NCBI RefSeq assembly: GCF_014145335.1
Contig: NZ_JACIVI010000008.1
Coordinates: 29,687 to 93,686 of the forward strand
Direction: 5' to 3'
Length of the DNA: 64,000 nt
DNA from: Aquariibacter albus
GTDB lineage: Bacteria > Pseudomonadota > Gammaproteobacteria > Burkholderiales > Burkholderiaceae_C
Both the position numbers and the translations under genes were made by a program. Positions 35,997-44,597 of this stretch are shown here, in pieces. The number at the start of each line of letters is the position of its first letter. The stretch's first letter is position 1. The notes beneath the pieces are model-generated. The model was not told the origin of the DNA and searched no databases. It was given only the letters and a program-made list of their open reading frames with translations.

Positions 35997-37709
35997 ATGA
36001 TCCGTATCCAACAGGCGCTCGGCCAGGCCCTGGCCGCCGCCCTCGACCATGTGTCCCCCGGCCACGGCCTGAGCCCGGCCTTCGAGAAGCCCAAGCAGGC
36101 CGCCCATGGCGACCTGGCCGTGACGGTGGCCATGCAGCTGGCCCGGCCGCTCAAGAAGAACCCGCGCGAGCTGGCCACCGCCCTGGTCGCGGCGCTGCAG
36201 GCCCAGCCGGCCGTGGCCGAATGGGTCGAGGCGCTGGAGATCGCCGGCCCCGGCTTCATCAACCTGCGGCTCAAGGCGGCCGCGCGCCAGGCCGTGGTCG
36301 GCGAGGTGCTGGCCGCCGGCGAGGCCTTCGGCCGCAGCGCGGACGCGGCCGGCCGCAAGGTGCTGGTCGAGTTCGTCTCCGCCAACCCCACCGGCCCGCT
36401 GCATGTGGGCCACGGCCGTCAGGCCGCGCTGGGCGACGCCCTGTGCAACCTCTACGCGAGCCAGGGCTGGCAGGTCCAGCGCGAGTTCTATTACAACGAC
36501 GCGGGCGTGCAGATCGCGACGCTGGCCATCTCCACCCAGGCCCGCCTCCGGGGCCTCAAGCCCGGCGACGCCGGCTGGCCGGAGAACGCCTACAACGGCG
36601 ACTACATCGCCGACATCGCCGCCGACTTCCTCGCGAAGAAGACGGTCACGGCCGACGACCGCGCCTTCACCGCCAGCGGCGACCCCGAGGACCTGGACGG
36701 CATCCGCCAGTTCGCGGTGGCCTACCTGCGCCACGAGCAGGACCTGGACCTGCAGGCCTTCGGCGTGCGCTTCGACCACTACTTCCTCGAATCCAGCCTC
36801 TACAGCGGCGGCAAGGTCGAGGCCACGGTGCAGCGCCTGATCGAGGCCGGCAAGACCTATGAGCAGGATGGCGCGCTCTGGCTGCGCTCGACCGACTACG
36901 GCGACGACAAGGACCGCGTGATGCGCAAGTCCGGCGCCGAGGCCCTGCCGCCCGGCGCCAGCCCCTACACCTACTTCGTGCCCGACGTGGCCTACCACCT
37001 CGAGAAGTGGGGCCGCGGCTTCGACAAGGCCGTCAACATCCAGGGCAGCGACCACCACGGCACCATCGCCCGCGTGCGCGCCGGCCTGCAGGCCGCCGGC
37101 GCCGGCATCCCCCAGGGCTGGCCCGATTACGTGCTGCACAAGATGGTCACCGTGATGAAGGGTGGCGAGGAGGTCAAGATCTCCAAGCGCGCCGGCAGCT
37201 ACGTGACCCTGCGCGATCTGATCGAATGGACCAGCCGCGACGCGGTGCGCTTCTTCCTGATCAGCCGCAAGGCCGACACCGAGTTCGTCTTCGACGTCGA
37301 CCTGGCCCTGCAGGCCAATGACGAGAACCCGGTCTTCTACGTGCAGTACGCCCATGCCCGCCTGCACTCGGTGCTGCGCCAGTGGGTCGAGCAGACCGGT
37401 GGCGCGCTGGACACGCTGCCCCAGGCCGACCTGGGCCCGCTGACCGCGCCGACCGAGCAGACCCTGCTGGGCAAGCTGGCCGACTTCCCCGCCATGCTGG
37501 CCGGGGCCGCGCGCGACCTGGCGCCGCATGACGTGGCCTTCTACCTGCGCGATCTGGCCGGCGCCTTCCACAGCTACTACGCGGCCGAGCGCTTCCTCAC
37601 CGAGGACCCGTTCCTGAGCCGCGCCCGCATCGCCCTGCTGGCCGCCACCGCGCAGGTGCTGCGCAACGGCCTGGCCGTGCTCGGCGTCTCGGCGCCGGAG
37701 AAGATGTGA
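35997..37709 (+). CDS. argS: Arginyl-tRNA synthetase
   Basis: The 570-residue class I synthetase has the HIGH-type motif '[20 protein letters not shown]', the KMSKS-like '[19 protein letters not shown]', '[10 protein letters not shown]', and a C-terminal anticodon-binding helix bundle ('FAHA'-type '[14 protein letters not shown]', '[18 protein letters not shown]'). It charges tRNA-Arg, one of which (CCG) is encoded at 11371. Its order argS – SPOR protein – dsbA is common in Burkholderiales. It is divergent from the kinase gene. Confidence 0.97.
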   Translation: MIRIQQALGQALAAALDHVSPGHGLSPAFEKPKQAAHGDLAVTVAMQLARPLKKNPRELATALVAALQAQPAVAEWVEALEIAGPGFINLRLKAAARQAVVGEVLAAGEAFGRSADAAGRKVLVEFVSANPTGPLHVGHGRQAALGDALCNLYASQGWQVQREFYYNDAGVQIATLAISTQARLRGLKPGDAGWPENAYNGDYIADIAADFLAKKTVTADDRAFTASGDPEDLDGIRQFAVAYLRHEQDLDLQAFGVRFDHYFLESSLYSGGKVEATVQRLIEAGKTYEQDGALWLRSTDYGDDKDRVMRKSGAEALPPGASPYTYFVPDVAYHLEKWGRGFDKAVNIQGSDHHGTIARVRAGLQAAGAGIPQGWPDYVLHKMVTVMKGGEEVKISKRAGSYVTLRDLIEWTSRDAVRFFLISRKADTEFVFDVDLALQANDENPVFYVQYAHARLHSVLRQWVEQTGGALDTLPQADLGPLTAPTEQTLLGKLADFPAMLAGAARDLAPHDVAFYLRDLAGAFHSYYAAERFLTEDPFLSRARIALLAATAQVLRNGLAVLGVSAPEKM

Positions 37710-37740
37710 GCCCGCGACCCCAGCCCGGAGCCCCGACCCG

Positions 37741-38397
37741 ATGAGCCGTTCTCCCGCCTCCCGCCGCGCCGCCGGCCCGGCCCGCCGCCAGCGCGGCGGC
37801 TTCCTGCTCGGTTTCATCGTCGGCGGCGTGCTGGGCGTGCTGGTCGCGCTGGCCGTCGCGCTCTACGTCAACAAGGTGCCCATCCCCTTCGTCGACAAGG
37901 TGCCGCATCGCAGCGCGCAGCAGGATGCGGCCGAGGCCGAGCGCAACCGCAACTGGGATCCGAACGGCCCGCTTTCGGGCAAGCCGGCGGTGCGCCCCCC
38001 GCCGGCCGCGGACCCCGCCGCCCCGGCGGCCCCGGCCCCGGCCCCGGCACCCGCCCCGGCACCCGCCCCGGCACCCGCCCCGGTGCCGGTCGCTCCGCAG
38101 GGGCAGGCCCCGGCGCCTGCCGCCGCCCCGGCGTCCGCGGCGGACAGCGGCCCGGTGCAGTTCTTCGTCCAGGTGGGTGCCTTCGTCAAGCCCGAGGACG
38201 CCGAGCAGCAGCGCGCCAAGCTGGCCATCCTGGGTTATGAAGCCCGCGTCAGTGCGCGCGAGCAGGGCGGCCGCACGATGCACCGTGTGCGCCTGGGCCC
38301 CTTCGACCGGCGGGGCGAGGCCGAGATCCGTCGCGACAACCTGGCCGAGCAGGGCTTCGAGGCCGCGCTGGTTCGCGTCCAGCCGGCGGCACCCTGA
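37741..38397 (+). CDS. SPOR-domain membrane protein (FtsN-like)
   Basis: The 218-residue protein has a basic cytoplasmic N-terminus and one membrane helix ('GGFLLGFIVGGVLGVLVALA', residues ~20–42). A long Ala/Pro linker follows, partly encoded by 12-bp tandem repeats, and a C-terminal SPOR domain 'VQFFVQVGAFVKPEDAEQQR' ends with 'MHRVRLGPFDRRGEAEIRRD'. SPOR domains bind peptidoglycan glycans at septa, so this is probably a division-related protein of FtsN type. It lies 31 bp after argS. Confidence 0.87.
   Translation: MSRSPASRRAAGPARRQRGGFLLGFIVGGVLGVLVALAVALYVNKVPIPFVDKVPHRSAQQDAAEAERNRNWDPNGPLSGKPAVRPPPAADPAAPAAPAPAPAPAPAPAPAPAPVPVAPQGQAPAPAAAPASAADSGPVQFFVQVGAFVKPEDAEQQRAKLAILGYEARVSAREQGGRTMHRVRLGPFDRRGEAEIRRDNLAEQGFEAALVRVQPAAP
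38041..38076 (+). repeat. 12-bp tandem repeat encoding Ala-Pro in the SPOR protein
   Basis: GCCCCGGCACCC occurs three times in a row within the linker of the SPOR protein, followed by a diverged copy. It encodes alternating Ala-Pro and could change length by slippage without breaking the frame. Confidence 0.85.
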
Positions 38398-38449
38398 ACT
38401 TCGCTCCACCGGTCCGCTCTACCGCCAGACCTTCCCGAGGATGTTTCCG

Positions 38450-39157
38450 ATGAGCCTGCGCCCGACCCCCGATTCCGCCTCCCTGGCCGCCGAGCGGCCC
38501 GATCTGCAGCGCCGCCACCTGGCGGCCGGCGGCGCGATGGCCCTGGCGGCCCTTGGCCTGGGCCTCGCGGGCCGCGAGGCCGGGGCCCAGGGCGGCCCGG
38601 TCGAAGGTCGCGACTACGTGCGCCTGCCGCAGCGCCAGCCCACCAGCGACCCGGCCCGCATCGAGGTCGTCGAGTTCTTCTGGTACGGCTGTCCGCACTG
38701 CTATCACTTCGAGGCCCCGCTGGAGGCCTGGCTGAAGAAGCTGCCGTCCGACGTGAGCTTCCGCCGCGCCCCGGTGGCCTTCCGCGAAGTGCCCTTCGTC
38801 ACCCACCAGAAGCTCTTCTACGCCCTGGAGGCGGTCGGCCAGCTTGAGGCCCTGCACCCGAAGATCTTCGCGGCCATGCATGTGCAGCGCAATCCGCTGG
38901 CCACGCCCGAGGCCGTGTTCGACTTCGTGGCGAAGAACGGCGTGGACCGAGCCGCCTTCGTCGAGGCCTTCAACTCCTTCGGCGTGGCGGGCAAGGCCCG
39001 CCAGGCGGCCGCCCTGTCGGCCGGCTACCGCATCGACGGCACGCCCGCTCTGGGGGTGAACGGCCAGTTCTACACCTCGGGTTCCATGGCTGGCACGCAC
39101 GAGCGCGCCCTGGCCATCACCGACTGGTTGATCGCGCAGAGCCGCAAGCGCAGCTGA
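38450..39157 (+). CDS. dsbA: Thiol:disulfide interchange protein DsbA
   Basis: The 235-residue protein is given the ATG at 38450 because GAGG lies 9 nt upstream; an in-frame ATG at 38441 is close. A Tat- or Sec-like signal ('RRHLAAGGAMALAALGLGLA') precedes the thioredoxin-fold domain. The active site is 'FWYGCPHCYHFE' with Cys81 and Cys84, and the cis-Pro loop is 'GTPALGVNG'. DsbA introduces disulfides in the periplasm. The gene lies between the SPOR protein and the UbiA-type gene. Confidence 0.94.
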   Translation: MSLRPTPDSASLAAERPDLQRRHLAAGGAMALAALGLGLAGREAGAQGGPVEGRDYVRLPQRQPTSDPARIEVVEFFWYGCPHCYHFEAPLEAWLKKLPSDVSFRRAPVAFREVPFVTHQKLFYALEAVGQLEALHPKIFAAMHVQRNPLATPEAVFDFVAKNGVDRAAFVEAFNSFGVAGKARQAAALSAGYRIDGTPALGVNGQFYTSGSMAGTHERALAITDWLIAQSRKRS

Positions 39158-39166
39158 GCCGGGGCC

Positions 39167-40261
39167 ATGACGCAGCCCGTGCGCCAGCTGGCCCCGGCGC
39201 TGGTCAAGTCCGATCTCTGGTGGACCGACAAGGGTGCGCCGATCTTCGGCCTCATCTACCTGCTGCTGGCCGTCGACCCTGCGCGGCCCGGGCTGCCCAC
39301 CACCCTGCTGGCCCTGCTGCTGTTCGTGATGGCCTTCGCCGGCATCGCTGGCTTCGGCTACGTCGTCAACGACTTGTTCGACCTGCGGGCCGATGCCCTG
39401 GCCGGCAAGCGCAACACCATGGCCGGCCGCTCGCCCCCGGCCCGCGCCGGCCTCGTGCTGGGGCTCGGGCTGCTCGGCTTCCTGCCCTGGGCCTTCTGGC
39501 CCGGGCCGCCCGAGGCGGCCCTCGGCATGCTGATGCTGCAGACCCTGCTGCTGATCGTCTACGCGGTGCCGCCCCTGCGACTGAAGGAGCGCCATGTCGC
39601 CGGGCCGGTCTGCGATGCGCTCTACGCCTTCACGGTGCCGCTGCTGATCACCCTGGCCGCCTGGCTGCCGCTCGGCCGTTCGCAGCCCCTGCCGCCGCTG
39701 CTGCCCGCGCTGCTGGCCGTCCTGCTGCTGGGCACGCTGAGCACCGGCCTGCGCGGCATCCTGCTGCACCAGATCCGCGATGCCGAGAACGACCGTCGCG
39801 CCGGCCTGCGGACCTTCGCCACCACGGTCGGGGTCGATGCCGTCTGGCGCATGCTCGTGCGCAGGGTGCTGCCGCTCGATGCGCTCGCTTGCGGGCTCAG
39901 CCTGCTGATGATGGCCTGGCTGCTGCCCGTCTTCGGCGGCTTCCTGCTGCTGGTGCTCGGCCTGAGCCTGTTCAAGTGGGTCTATCTCTGTGATCGCCCG
40001 CTGACCCTGCGCGAGGGGCTGCTGCGCCCGGAAACGCCCGAGAAAGTGCTCGAACTCTGGGGCCAGGGGGCGCTCGGCATCCTGCGCACCCGCACCATTC
40101 CCCTGGGGCTGGTCCTCGCGCTGGCCTGGGACAGCCCCCTCCATCTGCCCCTGCTGCTGCTGCACCTGCTGCTTTTCCGGCCGCTGCAGCTTTCGGTCGT
40201 GCGGGAGGACCTGCGCTGGACGCCGGCTGCCCTGCGCAAGCTCTTCGGCCTGCGCGACTGA
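39167..40261 (+). CDS. UbiA-superfamily prenyltransferase
   Basis: The 364-residue protein has about eight or nine membrane helices. First Asp-rich motif: 'NDLFDLRADALAGKRNTMAG' (residues 68–87). Second: 'HQIRDAENDRRAGLRTFA' (from residue 201). These bind the prenyl diphosphate with Mg2+, as in UbiA and in phosphoribosyl-polyprenyl transferases of the DPPR-synthase type. Its neighbour on the other strand begins a glycan locus with GT2, flavoprotein and epimerase genes. It may therefore make a polyprenyl-sugar donor rather than a quinone, but sequence alone cannot decide. Confidence 0.82.
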   Translation: MTQPVRQLAPALVKSDLWWTDKGAPIFGLIYLLLAVDPARPGLPTTLLALLLFVMAFAGIAGFGYVVNDLFDLRADALAGKRNTMAGRSPPARAGLVLGLGLLGFLPWAFWPGPPEAALGMLMLQTLLLIVYAVPPLRLKERHVAGPVCDALYAFTVPLLITLAAWLPLGRSQPLPPLLPALLAVLLLGTLSTGLRGILLHQIRDAENDRRAGLRTFATTVGVDAVWRMLVRRVLPLDALACGLSLLMMAWLLPVFGGFLLLVLGLSLFKWVYLCDRPLTLREGLLRPETPEKVLELWGQGALGILRTRTIPLGLVLALAWDSPLHLPLLLLHLLLFRPLQLSVVREDLRWTPAALRKLFGLRD

Positions 40262-40274
40262 GCGCCGCCGGCCT

Positions 40275-41294
40275 TCAGCGGCCTGCGGCCGGTCGCCGCA
40301 GGCGCAGCTCGCACCAGGCCCAGGCGTAGCTCAGCCCGCTGTAGACATAGACCACCTGGTGGAAGGCCAGTGCCGCGGCGGCGAAGGCCGGCCCGCGACG
40401 CCGGGCCAGGAAGGCCGCGAAGCGCGCATTGGCGGCCCAGGCCAGACCGGCCAGGCCCAGGCTGGGCCACAGGCTGCCGCCGGGCAGCAGGGCCAGCGGC
40501 AGCGACAGCAGCAGCGCGCCGGCCAGCAGGGCCGCGCGCTTCTCGGACGGCCGCACATTCAGTTCGTCGGCCGGCGCCTCGCCGGCCAGGATCAGGCGCG
40601 ACCAGGGCAGGGCCCGGCGCCGGATGTCGACCGTCACCATCTGCCGCAGCGGCCAGCGCTTGAGGTGGCTGCAGCGCATCTGCGGGTCCAGCAGCATGCG
40701 GTAGCCGGCACGGTGCAGGCGATGGCCGAGCTCGATGTCCTCGATCGAGGGCGGGCCGAAGCGCTGCGCGTCGAAACCGCCGACGGCGAGGAAGGCGCTG
40801 CGCCGGATCGCGCCGCAGCCGGCCCAGAAGCTGCTCGAGGGGCCGCCGCTGGTCTGGTGCTGGTGGTGGTGCAGCAGGTTCTTGTACTGCGAGAAGAAGC
40901 CAGGGTCCGGCGGGGTGTCGCAGTAGGAGCCGAAGACCCCGTCCCAGCCGCCTTCGCCCAGGGCCAGGCGCAGGCGCTCGCAGGCGCCCTCGTGCACGAC
41001 CACATCCGAATCGACGAACCACAGCAGTTCGCCGCGTGCCTCGGCCGCAGCCACATTGCGCGCGGCCGCCGGACCCCGGCCGCGGCCACCGGAGGCCAGC
41101 ACGCGCGCACCCATCGCACGGGCGAGTGCGGCGGTGCCGTCGGGCGAGCCGTCGTCGACCAGCAGGATCTCCAGCACCTGGCCGGCGGCCTGCAAGGCCT
41201 GCAGCGGCGGCAGCACCTTGGGCAGGTGGGCCTCGGCCTGGTAGGCCGGCATCACGACGGAGACGGTCGGGCTGCCCCGCGCAGCCCCGCTCAC
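40275..41294 (-). CDS. Glycosyltransferase family 2 with C-terminal membrane segments
   Basis: The 339-residue enzyme has a GTG start overlapping the upstream stop (GTGA). GT-A fold motifs: 'VSVVMPAYQAEAHLPKVLPP', 'LLVDDGSPDGTA', 'WFVDSDVVVHEG', and 'SFWAGCGAIRRSAFLAVGGF', 'SIEDIELGHRLHRAGYRML'. The C-terminal third is hydrophobic with about three to four helices ('AALLAGALLLSLPLALLPGG'), typical of membrane GT2 enzymes that use or make polyprenyl-phosphate sugars. It is convergent with the UbiA gene (13-bp gap) and coupled to the flavoprotein gene, a suggestive functional group. Confidence 0.9.
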   Translation of the reverse strand: MSGAARGSPTVSVVMPAYQAEAHLPKVLPPLQALQAAGQVLEILLVDDGSPDGTAALARAMGARVLASGGRGRGPAAARNVAAAEARGELLWFVDSDVVVHEGACERLRLALGEGGWDGVFGSYCDTPPDPGFFSQYKNLLHHHQHQTSGGPSSSFWAGCGAIRRSAFLAVGGFDAQRFGPPSIEDIELGHRLHRAGYRMLLDPQMRCSHLKRWPLRQMVTVDIRRRALPWSRLILAGEAPADELNVRPSEKRAALLAGALLLSLPLALLPGGSLWPSLGLAGLAWAANARFAAFLARRRGPAFAAAALAFHQVVYVYSGLSYAWAWCELRLRRPAAGR

Positions 41295-42769
41295 GGCCGG
41301 GCCGCCGGCTGGCCGAGCTGGAAACGGTCGCGCGCCGGCTCCTCGCCGGGGCGCACGATCTCCTGGTAGGTCGGCTCGGTGTTGACCGCCAGATGGTCGA
41401 GCCGGGCGCCCAGCATGCGCTGCGCGAGCAGCAGGCCCATTTCGACCGAGTGGTCCGCGTTGTTGTAGCGGAAGGTGCCCGAGCGGCCGAGGATGTGCAG
41501 GCCGGGCAGCGTGTCCAGGTGCGCGCGGATGGTCGCGATGCGCTCGGCGTAGCCGAGGTCGTAGACCGGGTAGGCGTGGGTGGTCCGCACGATGAACGCG
41601 TCGACCACGTCTTCCGCCTCGATCAGATGCAGGCGCTCGACCAGGTCCCGCACGCAGCGTTCGCGCAGGGCCGCATCGTCCAGCGACCAGATCGCATCGC
41701 CGCGGCTGCAGAAGCACTCCAGCACCAGCGAGGTGGTGCCGGCATCCGGCACCATGGCCGGGCTCCAGTTCTTCGGCTCGTGCAGGCGGCCGAAGAGCAC
41801 CGACTCGTCCTGCACATAGACCCAGGTGTCGGTCGAGACCTGCGGGCGCTTGAGGATGAGGTTGACCGTGATCAGGTCGCGGAACACCAGGCCGCGCGCG
41901 GCCTCGACAACCGGCGCCGGGCAGGCCGGGTCCAGCATGCCGACCAGCGCGCCGAGCGGCACCGTCGAGAGCACCGCGCTGCCGCGCAGCACCTCGGTCT
42001 GGCCCTCGCGGTCGCAGACGACTTCCAGATCCTCCGGACCGTGCCAGCGCACGCTGCGCACGCGGGTCGACAGCCGCAACTCGCCGCCACGGGCGACGAT
42101 GTCCTCGGCCATGCGCTCGGGCAGCCGGGCGTAGCCGGTGGCCGGGTAGTAGAAGCGGTCGATCAGGCTGGTGACCGGCTCGCGCTGCAGCCGCAGCGCA
42201 TCCTTCAGCAGCGTCCACAGCGACAGGCCCTTGCTGCGCTGCGACACCCAGTCGGCCGAGAGCTGCTCGCAGGGCTGGCCCCAGACCTTCTCGCTGTAGC
42301 GCCGGAAGAACATCTCGTAGAGCCGCGAACCGAACTGCGCGATGTAGGCCTGGCGCATGTTCTTCGGCGGCTCCGCGGCCAGCGCCTGGACGAGGCCGGC
42401 GTAGACGCAGCGCAGGCCCGCATCGAGCATGATCCGCGGCCCGAGCTTGCGCAGCAGGTCGCCGACCTCGATCGGGTACTGGAAGTAGCGGCCCTCGAAG
42501 TGCACGCGGCTGATGCGGTCCACCGGCACCAGCTCGGGCCCGAGCAGGCGGTGGAACCAGGCGTCGAGGTCGGCGTTCTTCGTGAACCAGCGGTGGCCGC
42601 CCAGGTCGAAGCGGTAGCCCCGATGCTCCAGGGTGCGGCACAGGCCACCGACCCGCGGCGCCGCCTCCACCAGGGTGACGGCCCGTCCGTTGCGGTTCAG
42701 TTCATGGGCGGCGGCCAGGCCCGCGGCCCCGGCGCCCAGCACGATGACGGGCAGCGATTCGTGGGCCAT
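41291..42769 (-). CDS. FAD-dependent oxidoreductase (UDP-galactopyranose-mutase/protoporphyrinogen-oxidase-like)
   Basis: The 492-residue protein begins with a dinucleotide-binding Rossmann motif 'VIVLGAGAAGLAAAHELNRN', then 'VEAAPRVGGLCRTLEHRGYR' and 'DLGGHRWFTKNADLDAWFH'. 'FEGRYFQYPIEVGDLL', 'YSEKVWGQPCEQLSADWVSQ' and C-terminal 'GLHILGRSGTFRYNNADHSV' are typical of the UGM-like subgroup found in O-antigen clusters. Such enzymes may contract sugar rings or oxidise sugars. The usual UGM is about 370–400 residues, so this is a longer relative. It overlaps the GT2 gene and follows an epimerase gene by 3 bp. Confidence 0.85.
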   Translation of the reverse strand: MAHESLPVIVLGAGAAGLAAAHELNRNGRAVTLVEAAPRVGGLCRTLEHRGYRFDLGGHRWFTKNADLDAWFHRLLGPELVPVDRISRVHFEGRYFQYPIEVGDLLRKLGPRIMLDAGLRCVYAGLVQALAAEPPKNMRQAYIAQFGSRLYEMFFRRYSEKVWGQPCEQLSADWVSQRSKGLSLWTLLKDALRLQREPVTSLIDRFYYPATGYARLPERMAEDIVARGGELRLSTRVRSVRWHGPEDLEVVCDREGQTEVLRGSAVLSTVPLGALVGMLDPACPAPVVEAARGLVFRDLITVNLILKRPQVSTDTWVYVQDESVLFGRLHEPKNWSPAMVPDAGTTSLVLECFCSRGDAIWSLDDAALRERCVRDLVERLHLIEAEDVVDAFIVRTTHAYPVYDLGYAERIATIRAHLDTLPGLHILGRSGTFRYNNADHSVEMGLLLAQRMLGARLDHLAVNTEPTYQEIVRPGEEPARDRFQLGQPAARP

Positions 42770-42772
42770 CGC

Positions 42773-43750
42773 TCAGGCGCTCGTGCGGTCGGCGGCGAGA
42801 GGTTGACGCTCCAGCGCCCGGAAGGCCTCGACCAGCGCCCTCAGGCCCTCGCGCAGCATGACCTTCGGCGTCCAGCCGAGCAGCTGCTGGGCGCGACGGA
42901 AATCCCCGCAGAAATGGGCCACGTCGAAGGCCCGCGAGGGCGCCTCGACCACCGCGTTGCCCTGCCCGCCGAGCTCGATGGCCAGCGCGGCCAGCTGCCC
43001 CAGCGTGGTCGGCTGGCCGGTCACGAAATGAATCGGCGGGTGGCCGATCGCCGGCTGGTCCACCAGCTGCTCGACCAGCGCGACCAGGCCGGCCACGCTG
43101 TCGCTGACATGGTTGAAATCGAAGGTGTTGTCGCTGCCGTCCACGCGCAGCGGCCGGCCGGTGACGGCGCCGCGGGCGAAGGCCGGGATCACGCGGTCCA
43201 CGTGGTCGACCGTCGAGCCGTAGACGTTCGAGAAGCGGACGATCTGCGTGTGCAGGCCGCGGTCGCGGGCCGCCATCACCAGGCGCTCGCCCTCGACCTT
43301 GGTCCGGCCGTAGATGTTCACGGGCAGCAGCGGTGCGTCCTCGTGCGTCGGCCGGCCATCGGTGTGGCCGTAGACCTCGCGGCTGCTGGCAAAGACCAGC
43401 CAGGGCCGGCGCGGCAAGGCCACCATCTGGTCGAGCAGCGAAACCAGCGCGTCCACGTTCGTGCTCTGGCAACGCAGCGGATCGCGCTCGCCATCGATGA
43501 CACGCGAGACGGCGGCCAGGTGCACGACGCCGTCGACCTGCGCCAGCGCCGCCTGCATGCGTTCCGGCGAACGCGTGTCGCCGTGCTCCGCCCCCTCGCC
43601 GCGCAGGTCCAGGCCGACGATGTCATGGCCCAGTTTCCGGAGCTCCACCGCCGCTGCGCTGCCGATCAAGCCGCGGGATCCGGTAATCAATATTCTTTGA
43701 CGCGGGCCGGAGCTGCGCGGGAACGAGGTATCAGCGCGCGGAATGTGCAC
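42773..43750 (-). CDS. NAD-dependent epimerase/dehydratase
   Basis: This is a protein of about 325 residues with a GTG start at 43750, chosen because AAAGG precedes it by about 7 nt and the Rossmann motif begins 17 residues later. 'ILITGSRGLIGSAAAVELR' binds NAD, 'FASSREVYGHTDGRPTHEDA' and 'VNIYGRTKVEGER' give Ser-Tyr-Lys. Such SDRs epimerise or dehydrate nucleotide sugars. It is the first gene of a leftward unit with the flavoprotein and GT2 transferase. The promoter region 43751–44015 separates it from the rightward glycosyltransferase operon. Confidence 0.87.
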   Translation of the reverse strand: MHIPRADTSFPRSSGPRQRILITGSRGLIGSAAAVELRKLGHDIVGLDLRGEGAEHGDTRSPERMQAALAQVDGVVHLAAVSRVIDGERDPLRCQSTNVDALVSLLDQMVALPRRPWLVFASSREVYGHTDGRPTHEDAPLLPVNIYGRTKVEGERLVMAARDRGLHTQIVRFSNVYGSTVDHVDRVIPAFARGAVTGRPLRVDGSDNTFDFNHVSDSVAGLVALVEQLVDQPAIGHPPIHFVTGQPTTLGQLAALAIELGGQGNAVVEAPSRAFDVAHFCGDFRRAQQLLGWTPKVMLREGLRALVEAFRALERQPLAADRTSA

Positions 43751-43820
43751 GTTCAGCCTTTGAAAGCAGGAGCCCGTTCGGCACGGGCGATCGGATCGCG
43801 GGGGGCCGAGCCGACCGCGC

Positions 43821-43837
43821 CTGCGGTGTAACCGCAG
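43821..43837. promoter_or_regulatory. 7-bp perfect dyad in the divergent promoter region
   Basis: CTGCGGT–GTA–ACCGCAG lies between the epimerase (leftward) and the glycan operon (rightward). A CCCCC-ATT-GGGGG hairpin follows at about 43849–43861. Either could be an operator shared by both transcription units. Confidence 0.35.
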
Positions 43838-43876
43838 CACGCAATTCCCCCCCATTGGGGGCGAAGCCTACACGGT

Positions 43877-43925
43877 TTGACTTGCTGTAGGCCTTCGGGT
43901 TAACCGTTCTTTCCGTGACTACACT
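43877..43925 (+). promoter_or_regulatory. Candidate promoter of the rightward glycosyltransferase operon
   Basis: TTGACT (43877–43882) resembles a -35 element, with TTAACC 17 bp later. TACACT (43920–43925) is a better -10 match but lacks a clear -35. The region is relatively AT-rich for this genome. The leader to the ATG at 44016 would be about 85–105 nt. Nothing else was recognised in 43751–44015. Confidence 0.35.
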
Positions 43926-44015
43926 CCGCGCTCACGACGGACGCCACGCGTGGCCGCGATCGCTTCTCCCTCCCGATTTCGGGGTTCGCGCCCTCCCGCC
44001 CACCTCTCCCCCGCC

Positions 44016-44597
44016 ATGTCCACGTCCCGCCTTCTGTGGCGCTTGTCCGGCAGCGCGGTCCGGGGACTGGGGCTGGCGCTGATGGCCGCGGCGGTACATG
44101 CCGCTCCTGCCGGCGAGGGCCGGCCCTGTGAGGACAGCCGCTGGCAGCTCCTCGATCCCGCCGCCGCCCGGCTGGGGCCCGGGCACGAGGCCCCGGCCCA
44201 TCTGCGCGTCGAGCCGGCGGGTGGCGGCCCGACGCGTCTCGCCTACCGCGGCCTGGTGATCGGTCGCGACAAGGACTTGCTGCTCGCCTTGCGGCTGCGG
44301 GCCGATGCGCCGCGCCGGATCACCATCGCCCTCGTCGAGGATGCGCCGGCGGCCCGCAACCTCGGCCTGGCCGAGACCCTCGACATCGGCCCGGTCTGGC
44401 GTGACGTGGTGCGCATCGTCATCCCGCACACCTCGGCCCGGCCGGCTCGCCTGCTGCTGGACTTCGGCGCATCGGCGGTGGCGGTCGAGATCGACACCCT
44501 GATCCTGCGCCGGCGCGCCAGCTCGCGCGTCGAGCCGGTGCTGCCGCCCTTCGACGCGCCCGCCCTGCCCTGCCCTGCGCCGCGGGGGGGCGCGTGA
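44016..44597 (+). CDS. Secreted single-domain beta-sandwich protein (carbohydrate-binding-module-like)
   Basis: The 193-residue protein has a signal peptide ('GLGLALMAAAVHAAPAG'). The mature part looks like one beta-sandwich: 'HLRVEPAGGGPTRLAYRGLV', 'ITIALVEDAPAARNLGLAET', and 'RLLLDFGASAVAVEIDTLIL', the last strand pattern being typical of CBM4/9- and CBM11-like jelly rolls. No catalytic residues are evident. It is the first gene of the rightward operon and overlaps the next start (GTGA). It resembles in type the N-terminal modules of the secreted protein at 5158–7248. A role in binding the exported glycan is inference. Confidence 0.65.
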   Translation: MSTSRLLWRLSGSAVRGLGLALMAAAVHAAPAGEGRPCEDSRWQLLDPAAARLGPGHEAPAHLRVEPAGGGPTRLAYRGLVIGRDKDLLLALRLRADAPRRITIALVEDAPAARNLGLAETLDIGPVWRDVVRIVIPHTSARPARLLLDFGASAVAVEIDTLILRRRASSRVEPVLPPFDAPALPCPAPRGGA

